Shown here: piece after piece, positions 16,466 through 23,904 of the stretch
Layout: the number at the start of each line of letters is the position of its first letter
How positions within the stretch are numbered: the stretch's first letter is position 1
Assembly (NCBI GenBank): GCA_963692995.1
Contig: OY843611.1
Location: 2,170,001-2,234,000 of the forward strand
Origin: Bin87 sp963692995
Lineage (GTDB): Bacteria; Chloroflexota; Dehalococcoidia; Lucifugimonadales; UBA3495
Reading direction: 5' to 3'
DNA length: 64,000 bases
Notes under the pieces: generated by a model
What the model saw: the letters and a program-made list of their open reading frames with translations, nothing else
What the model was told of the DNA's origin: nothing
Databases searched by the model: none
Translations under genes and position numbers: made by a program

Positions 16466-18790
16466 TTAGCGGCCGTTTTTCTCCCACAGCGCTTCCAAGA
16501 CGTTGCCCGGGTTCATGGGCAGAACGGTCATGCGGACGCCGATGGCATCGTAGATGGCATTGGCGATGGCGGCCATGGGAGGGACAATGGGCACTTCGCC
16601 CACGCCACGCACGCCGTAAGGATGGTTCGGGTTGTCCACCTCGACGATACAGGTGTCGATCATAGGCAGGTCCAGGCTCGTGGGCATGCGGTAATCGAGG
16701 AAGCTGGAATTGAGCATATGGCCCTGATCGCTGATATAGTATTCCTCGTTAAGGGCCCAGCCAATCCCCTGGACGGCGCCACCCTGGATCTGCCCCTCTA
16801 CGTAGGAGGGATGAATGGCCTTGCCGGCGTCCTGAACGGCGGTGTAGCGCACGACGTCCACCTTGCCGGTATCCTCGTCCACTGCCACGTCAACGATGTG
16901 GACGCCGATGCAGGGGCCGGCGCCGCCGGGGTTCACGCCGCCGCGCCCGACTATGGGGCCGCCGGTGGGAACCTGGCGAGCCGCCAGTTGCTGGAAGGTC
17001 ATCCGTAGCTGGTCGTCGGAGCGGTGCTTGAGGACGCCGTCCTCGTAGAGCACGTCGGCGGCCTCCACTTCCCAGATGCGGGCGGCGCGGGCGATCATCT
17101 GCTGCTTCACGTCCTGGGCCGCGGTGTATGCCGCGAAACCGGTCTTGAAGGTGACGCTGCTGCCGCCGGTGTTGGAGGTGAAACCGATGCTGTCGGTATC
17201 GCCGATCTGGGGATGCACGTCCTCGGCGGCGATGCCCAGTACCTCGGCAAACTGCTGGGACACCGAGGCGCGGGTGCCGCCGATGTCGGGGGAACCTTCC
17301 GTCAACGTTACCGTGCCGTCCGGGTTGACCAGGGCGACGGCGGCGGCGGGGCCAGTGTTGTTGCCCCAGAATCCGGCGGCGACACCGCGTCCCACGCGCT
17401 TGCCGTTTTTGGGAGCCGCGTAATGGGGGTGCGACTTGGTTGCCTCCAGGGTCTCGATATAGCCGACCTTGGGGGTGAGCGGACCGGTGGGCCGACGGGT
17501 GCCTTCCCTGGCGCTGTTGATCACGCGGAGGTCGATGGGGTCGATGCCCAGCTTTTCGGCCAGTTCGTCCAGGGCGACTTCGACGCAGTAAGCGGCGGCG
17601 GGCGAACCGGGAGCGCGATAGGCCGCCGTCTTGGGCCGGTTGACCACGATGTCGTAGCCTTCGATGTAGGTGTTGGCAATGTCGTAGGCGGCCAATACGC
17701 AGTTGGCGGCGCCGGCCACCGGCGAGCCGGGGAAGGCTCCGGCCTCGAAGACGAGGTGAACTTCGGCGGCGGTAATCTTTCCGTCGTTGGTCGCGCCGAT
17801 TTTGCAGGAGATTGTCGTTCCCGAGGTGGGGCCGGTGGCCTCGAATACTTCGGTGCGGCTCATTGCAACCTTGACGGGAGCGTGGGCCTTTTGGGCTAGC
17901 AAGGCGGCCAGGGGTTCCATATAAACGGCGAGTTTCGCGCCGAAGCCGCCTCCGATTTCCATGGGAATGGCCTTGACTTTGGAGACGGGGATGCCGACCA
18001 GTCGCGCCGTATGTTCACGGACGGTGAAGTGGCCCTGGCTGCTGGACCAAATGGTCAGGTTGCCGTCCTGGTGCCACATGGCCGTGCCGCTGTGGGGTTC
18101 AATGTAGCCCTGGTGGACGGCGGAAGTGGCGACGCTGCGTTCCACGACCACATCGGCTTCTCCGAACCCGGTGTCCAGATCGCCCATGCGGAATTCAAAA
18201 CGGTTGGCAATATTAGTGCCGGTGGAGCCGTCGTCGTCGTCCAGGATGCCGCCGGCCCGAGTGGCCGCGCTATTTAACGCAGCCAGGCGCTCGTGCACCA
18301 GGGTGGCGCCCTCGGCCATGGCGTCCCGGGCGTGCATCACCGGGGGAAGTACCTCGTAGTCAACGTCGATCAAGGCGAGGGCTTCCTCCGCCACATGGGA
18401 GTTGGTGGCGGCTACGGCGGCAAGGGCATGGCCCTTGTAAAGCGCTTTGTCCTGAGCCATGATGTTGTTGCTCAGGAACTTGAAGTTGATCATCGCGCCT
18501 TCGGCAAGGTCGGAGGCCCGGCCGGTTGGCTCCATGATGTCGGCGCCGGTGATGACGGCGCGGACGCCGGGCAGGGCCGCGGCCTTGCCGGTGTCGATGG
18601 ACCTGATGCGCGCATGGGAGTGCGGGCTGCGGAGCACCTTTCCATACAGCATCCCCGGCAGGTTCAGATCGGCGCTATAGCGCGCGATGCCGGTCACTTT
18701 GTCCGCGCCGTCATGACGCACCGGGCGAGTGCCGACAACCTTGTATTCCTTGTCGCTGGTAAGGACCATATTGGGGGTGTAGTCCGGCAT
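16466..18790 (-). CDS. Xanthine dehydrogenase family molybdenum-binding subunit
   Basis: The 774-aa large subunit of the molybdenum hydroxylase family carries the Mo-pterin site. N-terminal Ald_Xan_dh_C-like region (GTRPVRHDGADKVTGIARYS) is followed by the Mo-binding domain with GGGFGAKLAVYMEPLAALLA, AYRAPGSPAAAYCVEVALDE and the catalytic-glutamate motif GVRGVGEVPIVPPMAAIANA. It lacks the AYxCSFR loop of CO dehydrogenase, so it is not CoxL. No FAD (CoxM) or [2Fe-2S] (CoxS) gene is adjacent, which is unusual. The substrate is unknown. Confidence 0.93.
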   Translation of the reverse strand: MPDYTPNMVLTSDKEYKVVGTRPVRHDGADKVTGIARYSADLNLPGMLYGKVLRSPHSHARIRSIDTGKAAALPGVRAVITGADIMEPTGRASDLAEGAMINFKFLSNNIMAQDKALYKGHALAAVAATNSHVAEEALALIDVDYEVLPPVMHARDAMAEGATLVHERLAALNSAATRAGGILDDDDGSTGTNIANRFEFRMGDLDTGFGEADVVVERSVATSAVHQGYIEPHSGTAMWHQDGNLTIWSSSQGHFTVREHTARLVGIPVSKVKAIPMEIGGGFGAKLAVYMEPLAALLAQKAHAPVKVAMSRTEVFEATGPTSGTTISCKIGATNDGKITAAEVHLVFEAGAFPGSPVAGAANCVLAAYDIANTYIEGYDIVVNRPKTAAYRAPGSPAAAYCVEVALDELAEKLGIDPIDLRVINSAREGTRRPTGPLTPKVGYIETLEATKSHPHYAAPKNGKRVGRGVAAGFWGNNTGPAAAVALVNPDGTVTLTEGSPDIGGTRASVSQQFAEVLGIAAEDVHPQIGDTDSIGFTSNTGGSSVTFKTGFAAYTAAQDVKQQMIARAARIWEVEAADVLYEDGVLKHRSDDQLRMTFQQLAARQVPTGGPIVGRGGVNPGGAGPCIGVHIVDVAVDEDTGKVDVVRYTAVQDAGKAIHPSYVEGQIQGGAVQGIGWALNEEYYISDQGHMLNSSFLDYRMPTSLDLPMIDTCIVEVDNPNHPYGVRGVGEVPIVPPMAAIANAIYDAIGVRMTVLPMNPGNVLEALWEKNGR

Positions 18791-18864
18791 TGGCTCTTCC
18801 TCCGAAAGTTATCTGAGTGCAGGTTGAGCGCGGGCAACTGACGCGGCAGCCCGGCGTAAGCGGT

Positions 18865-18870
18865 ATGATA
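18865..18870 (-). promoter_or_regulatory. Putative extended -10 for the molybdenum hydroxylase gene
   Basis: On the minus strand the sequence reads TGCTATCAT, about 75 nt upstream of the start codon. A -35 is not clear. The same TGCTAT-type element occurs at other gene starts in this window. Confidence 0.4.
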
Positions 18871-18914
18871 GCATAGCAGGCGAAACGACAGGGCGAGCGG
18901 CGGCTTGCCGCCGG

Positions 18915-18985
18915 TTAATTCTCGGTGAACAAATTAATTCTCGGTGAACGAACCGGATTTCGGCTTGCGCCGGAATGACGGTGTG
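18915..18985. repeat. 16-bp tandem duplication and family A repeat
   Basis: TTAATTCTCGGTGAAC occurs at 18915-18930 and 18934-18949 (period 19). It runs into GGATTTCGGCTTGCGCCGG with AATGACGG, a family A copy at about 18955-18982. This fills most of the spacer between the divergent hydroxylase and BKACE genes. Confidence 0.8.
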
Positions 18986-19059
18986 GTTGCGCCAGCGAGA
19001 TTGCCACCTCCGTATCAGGTACGGGGCGCAATGACACCGGTGAACAAAGGCGGACGAGT

Positions 19060-19947
19060 ATGGACACCATCATTATAAAGGGATGCTTGAACGGGAGCCG
19101 AGGGCGCGAGGACAACCCCAATGTCCCGTGGGCGCCGGAGGAAGTGGCCCAGGAGGCGGTGCGATGTTACGAGGCCGGCGCGTCCATTGTGCATATCCAC
19201 GCACGGACGCCCAACGGCGGCATTAGCTACGACCCGGCGTGGTATGCCCAAACCGACGCCATGATCCGCGCGCAGTGCGATCTGGCGCTGAACCACACCA
19301 CGGCGCGGCAGGCTCACGTGCCGGTGGAGGCGGTGACGCGCTATTTGCTGGAAACGCCGCAGCCGGTGGAGATGGTGTCGCTGAACCTGGGCTCCGGGAC
19401 CCGGTGGGCCCGGGACGCGGATACCGGGCAACGGCGCACGGTGACCAGTCCCAACTCTTTTGAGGACATCGTGGCTACGCTGGACGCCTGCTACCAGCGG
19501 GGGACTTTTCCCGAACCGGCGGTGCATGACGTGGGGAACGTCAACGCCGCCATTACGCTGATGCGGGAAGGCTATATCCGGGACTCTCGCTACTTTCTGG
19601 TAGAGCCCGGCGCCCATTGGGGCGACGGTCGGCTCAACATGGTCGGCTCGCCGCGCAACTATATGCTCATCGCCGACACCATCCGCGAACACTATCCGGA
19701 AGCCACTTGGCTGGCGCACAGCAGCCTGAGCCAGACCTTCCCGCTGTGCGCCATCGCCATCGCCACGGGGGCGCATATCCGCGTCGGCATGGAAGATAGC
19801 CCCTTCCTGCCCAACAACCCGCAGCCCACATCCAACGCCCAGTACATCGAGTGGGCGGTGACCATGGCCCGGCTGCACGGGAGGGAGCCGGCCACGCCGC
19901 AGCAGGCGCGGGAAATGCTGGGATTGATACCCTTCCCGGAGGCTTAG
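19060..19947 (+). CDS. BKACE family beta-keto acid cleavage enzyme (DUF849)
   Basis: The 295-aa Zn-dependent enzyme condenses a beta-keto acid with acetyl-CoA, giving acetoacetate and a CoA ester. The N-terminal IIKGCLNGSRGR, VHIHARTPNG with two His Zn ligands, and the C-terminal HIRVGMEDSPFLPNNPQPTS with the GxED element are family hallmarks. The full TIM barrel length is present. Which keto acid it takes cannot be read by eye. It stands alone between the hydroxylase promoter region and a terminator. Confidence 0.92.
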   Translation: MDTIIIKGCLNGSRGREDNPNVPWAPEEVAQEAVRCYEAGASIVHIHARTPNGGISYDPAWYAQTDAMIRAQCDLALNHTTARQAHVPVEAVTRYLLETPQPVEMVSLNLGSGTRWARDADTGQRRTVTSPNSFEDIVATLDACYQRGTFPEPAVHDVGNVNAAITLMREGYIRDSRYFLVEPGAHWGDGRLNMVGSPRNYMLIADTIREHYPEATWLAHSSLSQTFPLCAIAIATGAHIRVGMEDSPFLPNNPQPTSNAQYIEWAVTMARLHGREPATPQQAREMLGLIPFPEA

Positions 19948-19977
19948 GGAGCAACTAGACCCTAGGTATCCGAATGC

Positions 19978-20009
19978 GACGCCGCCAGCCGGAACGGGCC
20001 GGCGGCGTC
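19978..20009. terminator. Terminator hairpin between BKACE and rhomboid genes
   Basis: A GACGCCGCC / GGCGGCGTC stem with a GC-rich inner loop lies midway between two convergent genes (30 nt after one, 21 nt from the other). The U-run is poor on both sides, so efficiency is uncertain. Confidence 0.6.
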
Positions 20010-20029
20010 ATCCTATTCAGGTAACGCCA

Positions 20030-20848
20030 TCAATCGATTCTGCGACCCCGCCAGTACTGGGGCGGCCGCTGGTATCCGCCGCCGTTGCCCCATTCCCCGG
20101 CCGGCCCGGAAGGGCGGCGGGAGAATGCCTTGTACACCAGGCCGACGGCGCCCCCTACCACGAAGCCTCCGATGTGGGCGAAGAAGGCGGTGCTAACCTG
20201 GTCGCTGACGCCGATGGAGAGAAGACCCTGGATGGTTTGCAAGGCGATCCAGATCAGAAGCAGCCACATCGCCCGTAACTCGATTACGGTGATGAGGATG
20301 TAGATGATGAGGGTGCGGATGCGGTTGCGCGGGTAGAGCACCAGGTAGGCGCCCATTACGCCGGAGATTGCGCCGCTGGCCCCCACCAACGGGGTTTGCG
20401 AGGCTGGGTCGATGGCGAAGTGGGCCAGGGTGGCCAGGACGCCGGAGATGAGGTAGAAAATCAGGTAGCGGACGTGTCCGAAGGTGTCCTCAATGTTATC
20501 GCCGAAAACCCACAGGAACAGCATATTGCCGATGAAGTGCATCAGCCCGCCATGAATGAACATGGACGTTAGCATCGTCGCCCAAGTTGGTATGGGAGAG
20601 GCGATGCTGACGGCGGCGGCCCGTCCCAATCCGAGGCTCTCGAAAGCCTGTCCCGACGTCAGCTCCGCCGGTATGAAGCCGAACTTGAGGAAGAAGACGT
20701 AGATGCCGAGGCTGCTGCCACCGAAGAGAAAGCCGAACCCTCCGACGCCAATCTCGTAGAGAAAGACGAGGGTGTTCAGGCCGATGAGAACGACGTTGAC
20801 GTAGGGGAAGGTTCCCCAAGGCCGTCCGCCGTCGGATATGGGCAGCAC
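20030..20848 (-). CDS. Rhomboid family intramembrane serine protease
   Basis: The 272-aa protein has six or seven membrane segments. The catalytic serine S158 lies in GASGAISG and the histidine H225 in FFAHIGGFVVGG, giving the Ser-His dyad. HGGLMHFIGNMLFLWVFGDN (residues 99-118) is the conserved TM2/HxxxN oxyanion region. A glycine/arginine-rich tail follows (about 240-272). It starts 2 nt after the kinase-like gene stop, so the two are probably translated from one mRNA. Confidence 0.94.
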   Translation of the reverse strand: MLPISDGGRPWGTFPYVNVVLIGLNTLVFLYEIGVGGFGFLFGGSSLGIYVFFLKFGFIPAELTSGQAFESLGLGRAAAVSIASPIPTWATMLTSMFIHGGLMHFIGNMLFLWVFGDNIEDTFGHVRYLIFYLISGVLATLAHFAIDPASQTPLVGASGAISGVMGAYLVLYPRNRIRTLIIYILITVIELRAMWLLLIWIALQTIQGLLSIGVSDQVSTAFFAHIGGFVVGGAVGLVYKAFSRRPSGPAGEWGNGGGYQRPPQYWRGRRID

Positions 20849-20850
20849 GG

Positions 20851-21561
20851 CTAGGCGGCGGTGGCTGCGGTGATGTCTTCGGCGGCGTGGGCGATAATCT
20901 CGGCGGCGGTGATCTGGGAGATCCGCCCGATGTTCAGCATCAGATGGAACTTGGTGGGGTCGTTGGGGTTGACCCGGAAGAACTTGCGATAGAAGGTAAC
21001 TCGGGCGTTTTCCAGTTCTTCGGCGTAGGATCTGGCCTCGTCGGGCGTAAATAACTCCCGCTTTGCCATGGTGTCAACGCGAACGTCCATGGGGGCGAGG
21101 AGGCCCACATGCACAACTCCGGGAGCCTCAGCGAGTATCATGTTGCTGCCGCGCCCGATGATCACTACGTCGCCACCGCCGGCCAGTTCTTTGATTACCG
21201 AAGTGGTGGCCTCGATGAAAGCGCGATCGTGTACGGTGGAAGCCGAAGCCGCGTCGGAGACCAGTTCGGTATATGCCTCGGCAGGAAGCATTTCGATGCC
21301 GCGCCCGAAGTATGGTTCGGCGCCGGCGCCGGCTACCGCGGAGCGTTCCAACACGGTTTGCATGAAGCGGGCGACCTTCTCTCGGAACGGGACCACACGC
21401 TGTTCTTTTTCGATAAGCTGGCTCACCGGAGAACCGACCAGCCGAGCCGCTTCGGAAAAGATGTAGCGGTCAACGTAGTTGAGACCCATGTTCTGGGCCA
21501 CGAGGTGTCCGATTTCCAGCGTCCCGCTGCCGATGACGCCGTTGATGGTGATGACTGGCAT
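20851..21561 (-). CDS. Cytidylate kinase-like family protein
   Basis: The 236-aa P-loop protein is of the Cytidylate_kin2 type. The nucleotide loop reads NGVIGSGTLEIGH, matching the GSGG-x-EIG form of this family, not the canonical GxGKS. VVIIGRGSNMILAEAPGVVH is the second family block, and the LID-like stretch carries several arginines and lysines. The true substrate of this family is not settled. It is immediately upstream of the rhomboid gene. Confidence 0.85.
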   Translation of the reverse strand: MPVITINGVIGSGTLEIGHLVAQNMGLNYVDRYIFSEAARLVGSPVSQLIEKEQRVVPFREKVARFMQTVLERSAVAGAGAEPYFGRGIEMLPAEAYTELVSDAASASTVHDRAFIEATTSVIKELAGGGDVVIIGRGSNMILAEAPGVVHVGLLAPMDVRVDTMAKRELFTPDEARSYAEELENARVTFYRKFFRVNPNDPTKFHLMLNIGRISQITAAEIIAHAAEDITAATAA

Positions 21562-21577
21562 GATGATGCCCCTCTGG

Positions 21578-21727
21578 ATTCCGGCCCCGTATCAAGTACG
21601 GGGTGACGTTCTTTCGTACGGGGTGAGGCTCTTTCGTATGGAGTGACGTTCTTTCGCCGGAAAGACGCGATTCGCCGGAAAGACGCGGTTAGATGGATAA
21701 GGCGCGGTTAGATGGGTAAGGCGCCGG
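21578..21727. repeat. Compound tandem array (20-bp x3, 18-bp x2, 19/20-bp x2)
   Basis: After a family A-like element at 21578-21605 come three 20-bp units starting TACGGGGTGA (21597-21616, 21617-21636, 21637-21656), two 18-bp units starting CCGGAAAGACGCG (21657-21674, 21675-21692), and two units starting TTAGATGG (21689-21707, 21708-21727). The last array ends exactly at the stop codon of the GNAT gene, which repeats the first four bases of the unit. Confidence 0.85.
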
Positions 21728-22315
21728 TTAGCCGGCGTATTGCGCCAGCACCCGAGTGCGGCGACGATGGTATTCATCGACCAGGAGGCCCATAGCAAAG
21801 GAATCGTACCAGTTGCCATCCTTGCGGTGGGTGCGGCGCAGATGTCCCTCCAGCACGAATCCCAAGTGACGGAACATCTGCAAGGCGTGTTCGTTATACT
21901 CGGGAACGTCCACCCAGACTCGGTGCAATTCCAGGTTGTCGAAAGCCTCATCCAGCAGGGAAACCAGGGCCGCGGTGCCGTAATGATGGTGCCAGAGGTC
22001 TTTGCGACCAATCAGGATGAAGAGCTGGGCTTCTTCCAGGGGCCACTCGACGAGCAATTGTCCCTCGCCGATATGGGCTTCATCGGTGGAGTAAATGGAG
22101 TAAATTCGCCGCTCGTCCTGGCTGAACACCTGGCTCCACTCGGTATCGTCGGCGTTCTGGATGCTCTCGGGAGAGTACCCGATGTGGAGGGCGTGACCAT
22201 CGGCATCGTCGGCGCCGTACCATAGTGAACTGACTTCGGGATCGCGCAGCCAATCGCGCACTCGCGAAACGTCGTCTCGGGAAATCTCGTTAGTCAGGCT
22301 AATTTGGGGGAACAT
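21728..22315 (-). CDS. GNAT family N-acetyltransferase (RimJ/RimL-like)
   Basis: The 195-aa protein has the GNAT order: an N-terminal strand-helix LTNEISRDDVSRVRDWLRDP, the acetyl-CoA region LFILIGRKDLWHHHYGTAAL in place of the usual Q/RxxGxG/A, and the C-terminal HRVWVDVPEYNEHALQMFRH and LGFVLEGHLRR blocks of RimJ/RimL enzymes. The target amine is unknown. The 3' end borders a tandem array. An extended -10 is seen 80 nt upstream. Confidence 0.9.
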   Translation of the reverse strand: MFPQISLTNEISRDDVSRVRDWLRDPEVSSLWYGADDADGHALHIGYSPESIQNADDTEWSQVFSQDERRIYSIYSTDEAHIGEGQLLVEWPLEEAQLFILIGRKDLWHHHYGTAALVSLLDEAFDNLELHRVWVDVPEYNEHALQMFRHLGFVLEGHLRRTHRKDGNWYDSFAMGLLVDEYHRRRTRVLAQYAG

Positions 22316-22394
22316 ATTCCGGCCTCCTCAAACTGCAACGGCGGTTGGTGCGGGGACGCCCGGTTGCGCCGGTTCATGTCACGCGTTCCCGCCG

Positions 22395-22400
22395 ATTATA
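22395..22400 (-). promoter_or_regulatory. Extended -10 promoter of the GNAT gene
   Basis: The minus strand reads TGCTATAAT, a perfect extended -10. It lies just downstream of the DAHP synthase terminator, so the GNAT gene has its own promoter. Confidence 0.55.
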
Positions 22401-22415
22401 GCACGATAAAAATGA

Positions 22416-22444
22416 GTCGGAACGGGTTGGCAGCCCGTTCCGAC
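22416..22444 (-). terminator. Intrinsic terminator of the DAHP synthase gene
   Basis: On the minus strand GTCGGAACGGG / CCCGTTCCGAC form an 11-bp perfect stem with a 7-nt loop, followed by TCATTTTT. It lies 57 nt after the DAHP synthase stop codon. Confidence 0.85.
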
Positions 22445-22500
22445 CGGCGGTAAGAACGCTTGCAAAGATACGGCGGTCAGTCAGCCGGGGCGGCCGGCGC

Positions 22501-23550
22501 TCAGCCCAACCGGTCGTAGGCCCAATCCAGCAGCTCTACCGTTTCATCCCAACCGATGCAGGAGTCGGTGATGGAGACGCCGTACTCCAGTTCGTCGGGG
22601 TTCGGGCCGAGCTTCTGGGCGCCGGCGTTGATATTGCTCTCCAGCATGACACCGATCAGGTCCGGGTTGCCCTCCAGTCGCTGGGTCAGGACGTCGCGCA
22701 AGGCGATGTGCTGGCGGGTGTGATCTTTGTTGGAATTGCCGTGGCTGCAATCGACGACGATGGGAGTGGGAGCGTTGGCCTTGCGCAGGACGGCGGCGGC
22801 GGCGGAAATGGAACGGGCGTCGAAGTTGGTCCCGCTGCGCCCGCCGCGCATTACCAGGTGGCAATACTCGTTGCCGCGCGTCTCGACGATGGCGGCTTGT
22901 CCGTCGTGGTCGATGCCCAGGAATGCCTGGGGGGTACGCGCGGCAACGAGGGCGTCCACGGCGGTTTGCGGATCGCCGTCGGTGCCGTTCTTGAAGCCAA
23001 CGGGCATGGACAGGCCGGAGGCCATCTGGCGGTGGATCTGGCTCTCGGTGGTCCGCGCACCGATAGCGGCCCAGGTGACCAGATCGGCTACGTACTGCGG
23101 CACGATGGGATCCAAAAATTCCGTGGCGGAATACAGACCGGCTTCGGAAAGGTCCATCAGGAGCTGGCGGGCCCGGTGGAGGCCGTCTTCGATCTGATAG
23201 GTGTCGTTCAGATTAGGGTCGTAGATCAGGCCCTTCCAGCCGACGGTGGTGCGGGGCTTCTCGAAGTACACGCGCATCACCAGCATGATCCGGTCGCTGA
23301 GGCGGTCGGCCAGGGGCTTGAGCCGCGCGGCGTAATCCAGCGCCCCGGACTGGTCGTGGATGGAGCAGGGGCCCACGATGACGGCGAAACGCTCGTCTTC
23401 GCCGCTCAGGACGGCCTCAAGTTGTCGTCGTCCTTCGAGGACGGTGGCTTCAGCGGTGGAGCTGAGGGGAATGCGGTCTTCCAGTTCCGACGGTCGGATC
23501 AAAGCGTTGTTGCTCATTACGTTCACATCTTTTGCCGGTGAGGTTGCCAT
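22501..23550 (-). CDS. aroG: 3-deoxy-7-phosphoheptulonate (DAHP) synthase, class I
   Basis: The 349-aa enzyme condenses PEP and erythrose 4-phosphate, committing carbon to the aromatic amino acids. Visible blocks are FAVIVGPCSIHD, VMRVYFEKPRTTVGWKGL, SATEFLDPIVPQYVADLVTW, GARTTESQIHRQMASGL and PIVVDCSHGNSNKDH, all of the AroG/F/H type. The start at 23550 is preferred over 23559 since GGAGG lies 9 nt upstream of it. A leader peptide, attenuator and strong promoter precede it. Whether it is Phe-, Tyr- or Trp-inhibited cannot be told. Confidence 0.96.
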   Translation of the reverse strand: MATSPAKDVNVMSNNALIRPSELEDRIPLSSTAEATVLEGRRQLEAVLSGEDERFAVIVGPCSIHDQSGALDYAARLKPLADRLSDRIMLVMRVYFEKPRTTVGWKGLIYDPNLNDTYQIEDGLHRARQLLMDLSEAGLYSATEFLDPIVPQYVADLVTWAAIGARTTESQIHRQMASGLSMPVGFKNGTDGDPQTAVDALVAARTPQAFLGIDHDGQAAIVETRGNEYCHLVMRGGRSGTNFDARSISAAAAVLRKANAPTPIVVDCSHGNSNKDHTRQHIALRDVLTQRLEGNPDLIGVMLESNINAGAQKLGPNPDELEYGVSITDSCIGWDETVELLDWAYDRLG

Positions 23551-23616
23551 CTTTTTCATCCTCCGTTGTGGAAAGGTTCGCCGCTGGCGCCGGTGAGTGC
23601 AGGCTGTTTTCCAACG

Positions 23617-23650
23617 AAAAGGACTTCAGCCTGCATCCGGCTGAAGTCCT
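23617..23650 (-). terminator. Attenuator hairpin upstream of DAHP synthase
   Basis: On the minus strand AGGACTTCAGCC pairs perfectly with GGCTGAAGTCCT across a 7-nt loop, and the next bases are TTT then CG, giving a four-U run with the last paired base. It lies 22 nt after the leader-peptide stop and about 65 nt before the DAHP synthase start. It is thus placed to stop transcription before the gene, as in amino-acid attenuators. A competing antiterminator is not clear by eye. Confidence 0.75.
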
Positions 23651-23672
23651 GCCAAAGTGGTTGTCACCAAGT

Positions 23673-23777
23673 TTAACGGGTTTCCCACGCCGAATGTTCG
23701 CTTGCCGGGCGGCGGTAAGCGTAAAACCGGAAGGGGCGGTAATAACCGTATGAGGTTTGTCGGCAGGTGATACTCAT
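23673..23777 (-). CDS. Aromatic-residue leader peptide of the DAHP synthase gene
   Basis: A 34-codon ORF starts with ATG at 23777 and ends with TAA at 23675-23673. It holds Tyr at positions 10, 12, 13, 19 and 21, Phe at 16 and 18, and Trp at 31; the core reads YGYYRPFRFYAYRR. Eight aromatic residues in 34, seven within 12 codons, is far above background. It begins only a few bases after the predicted transcription start and has no SD, so it may be translated as a leaderless message. Inferred function: stalling at Tyr/Phe codons when these amino acids are scarce prevents formation of the downstream terminator. Confidence 0.8.
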   Translation of the reverse strand: MSITCRQTSYGYYRPFRFYAYRRPASEHSAWETR

Positions 23778-23786
23778 TGCACGGAA

Positions 23787-23815
23787 ATCGTAACCCCACC
23801 AGGGGGAGTTGTCAA
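23787..23815 (-). promoter_or_regulatory. Consensus promoter of the DAHP synthase leader
   Basis: On the minus strand TTGACA (23815-23810), a 17-nt spacer and TACGAT (23792-23787) form a near-consensus sigma70 promoter. It lies 90 nt after the trpA stop, so the DAHP synthase gene can be expressed apart from trpA. Start of transcription is expected near 23780. Confidence 0.8.
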
Positions 23816-23904
23816 CGGATTCGGCGTCCTGATTTTCTGTTTCGCTCGACACGTGAGCGCCGGCGTCCGCGACTCGATTTTCATCTTTCAGCGGCCGCCA
23901 ATTT

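Noticed and set aside
16466..18790. Aerobic CO dehydrogenase large subunit (coxL)
   Set aside because: The AYxCSFR active-site loop is absent (AYRAPGSPA instead) and coxM/coxS are not adjacent.
21597..21727. CRISPR array
   Set aside because: The 18-20-bp units are directly adjacent without spacers, and three different units are present; no cas genes are in the window.
23620..23800. T-box riboswitch upstream of DAHP synthase
   Set aside because: I find no TGGNACCGCG-type T-box sequence; a leader ORF rich in aromatic codons explains the terminator better.
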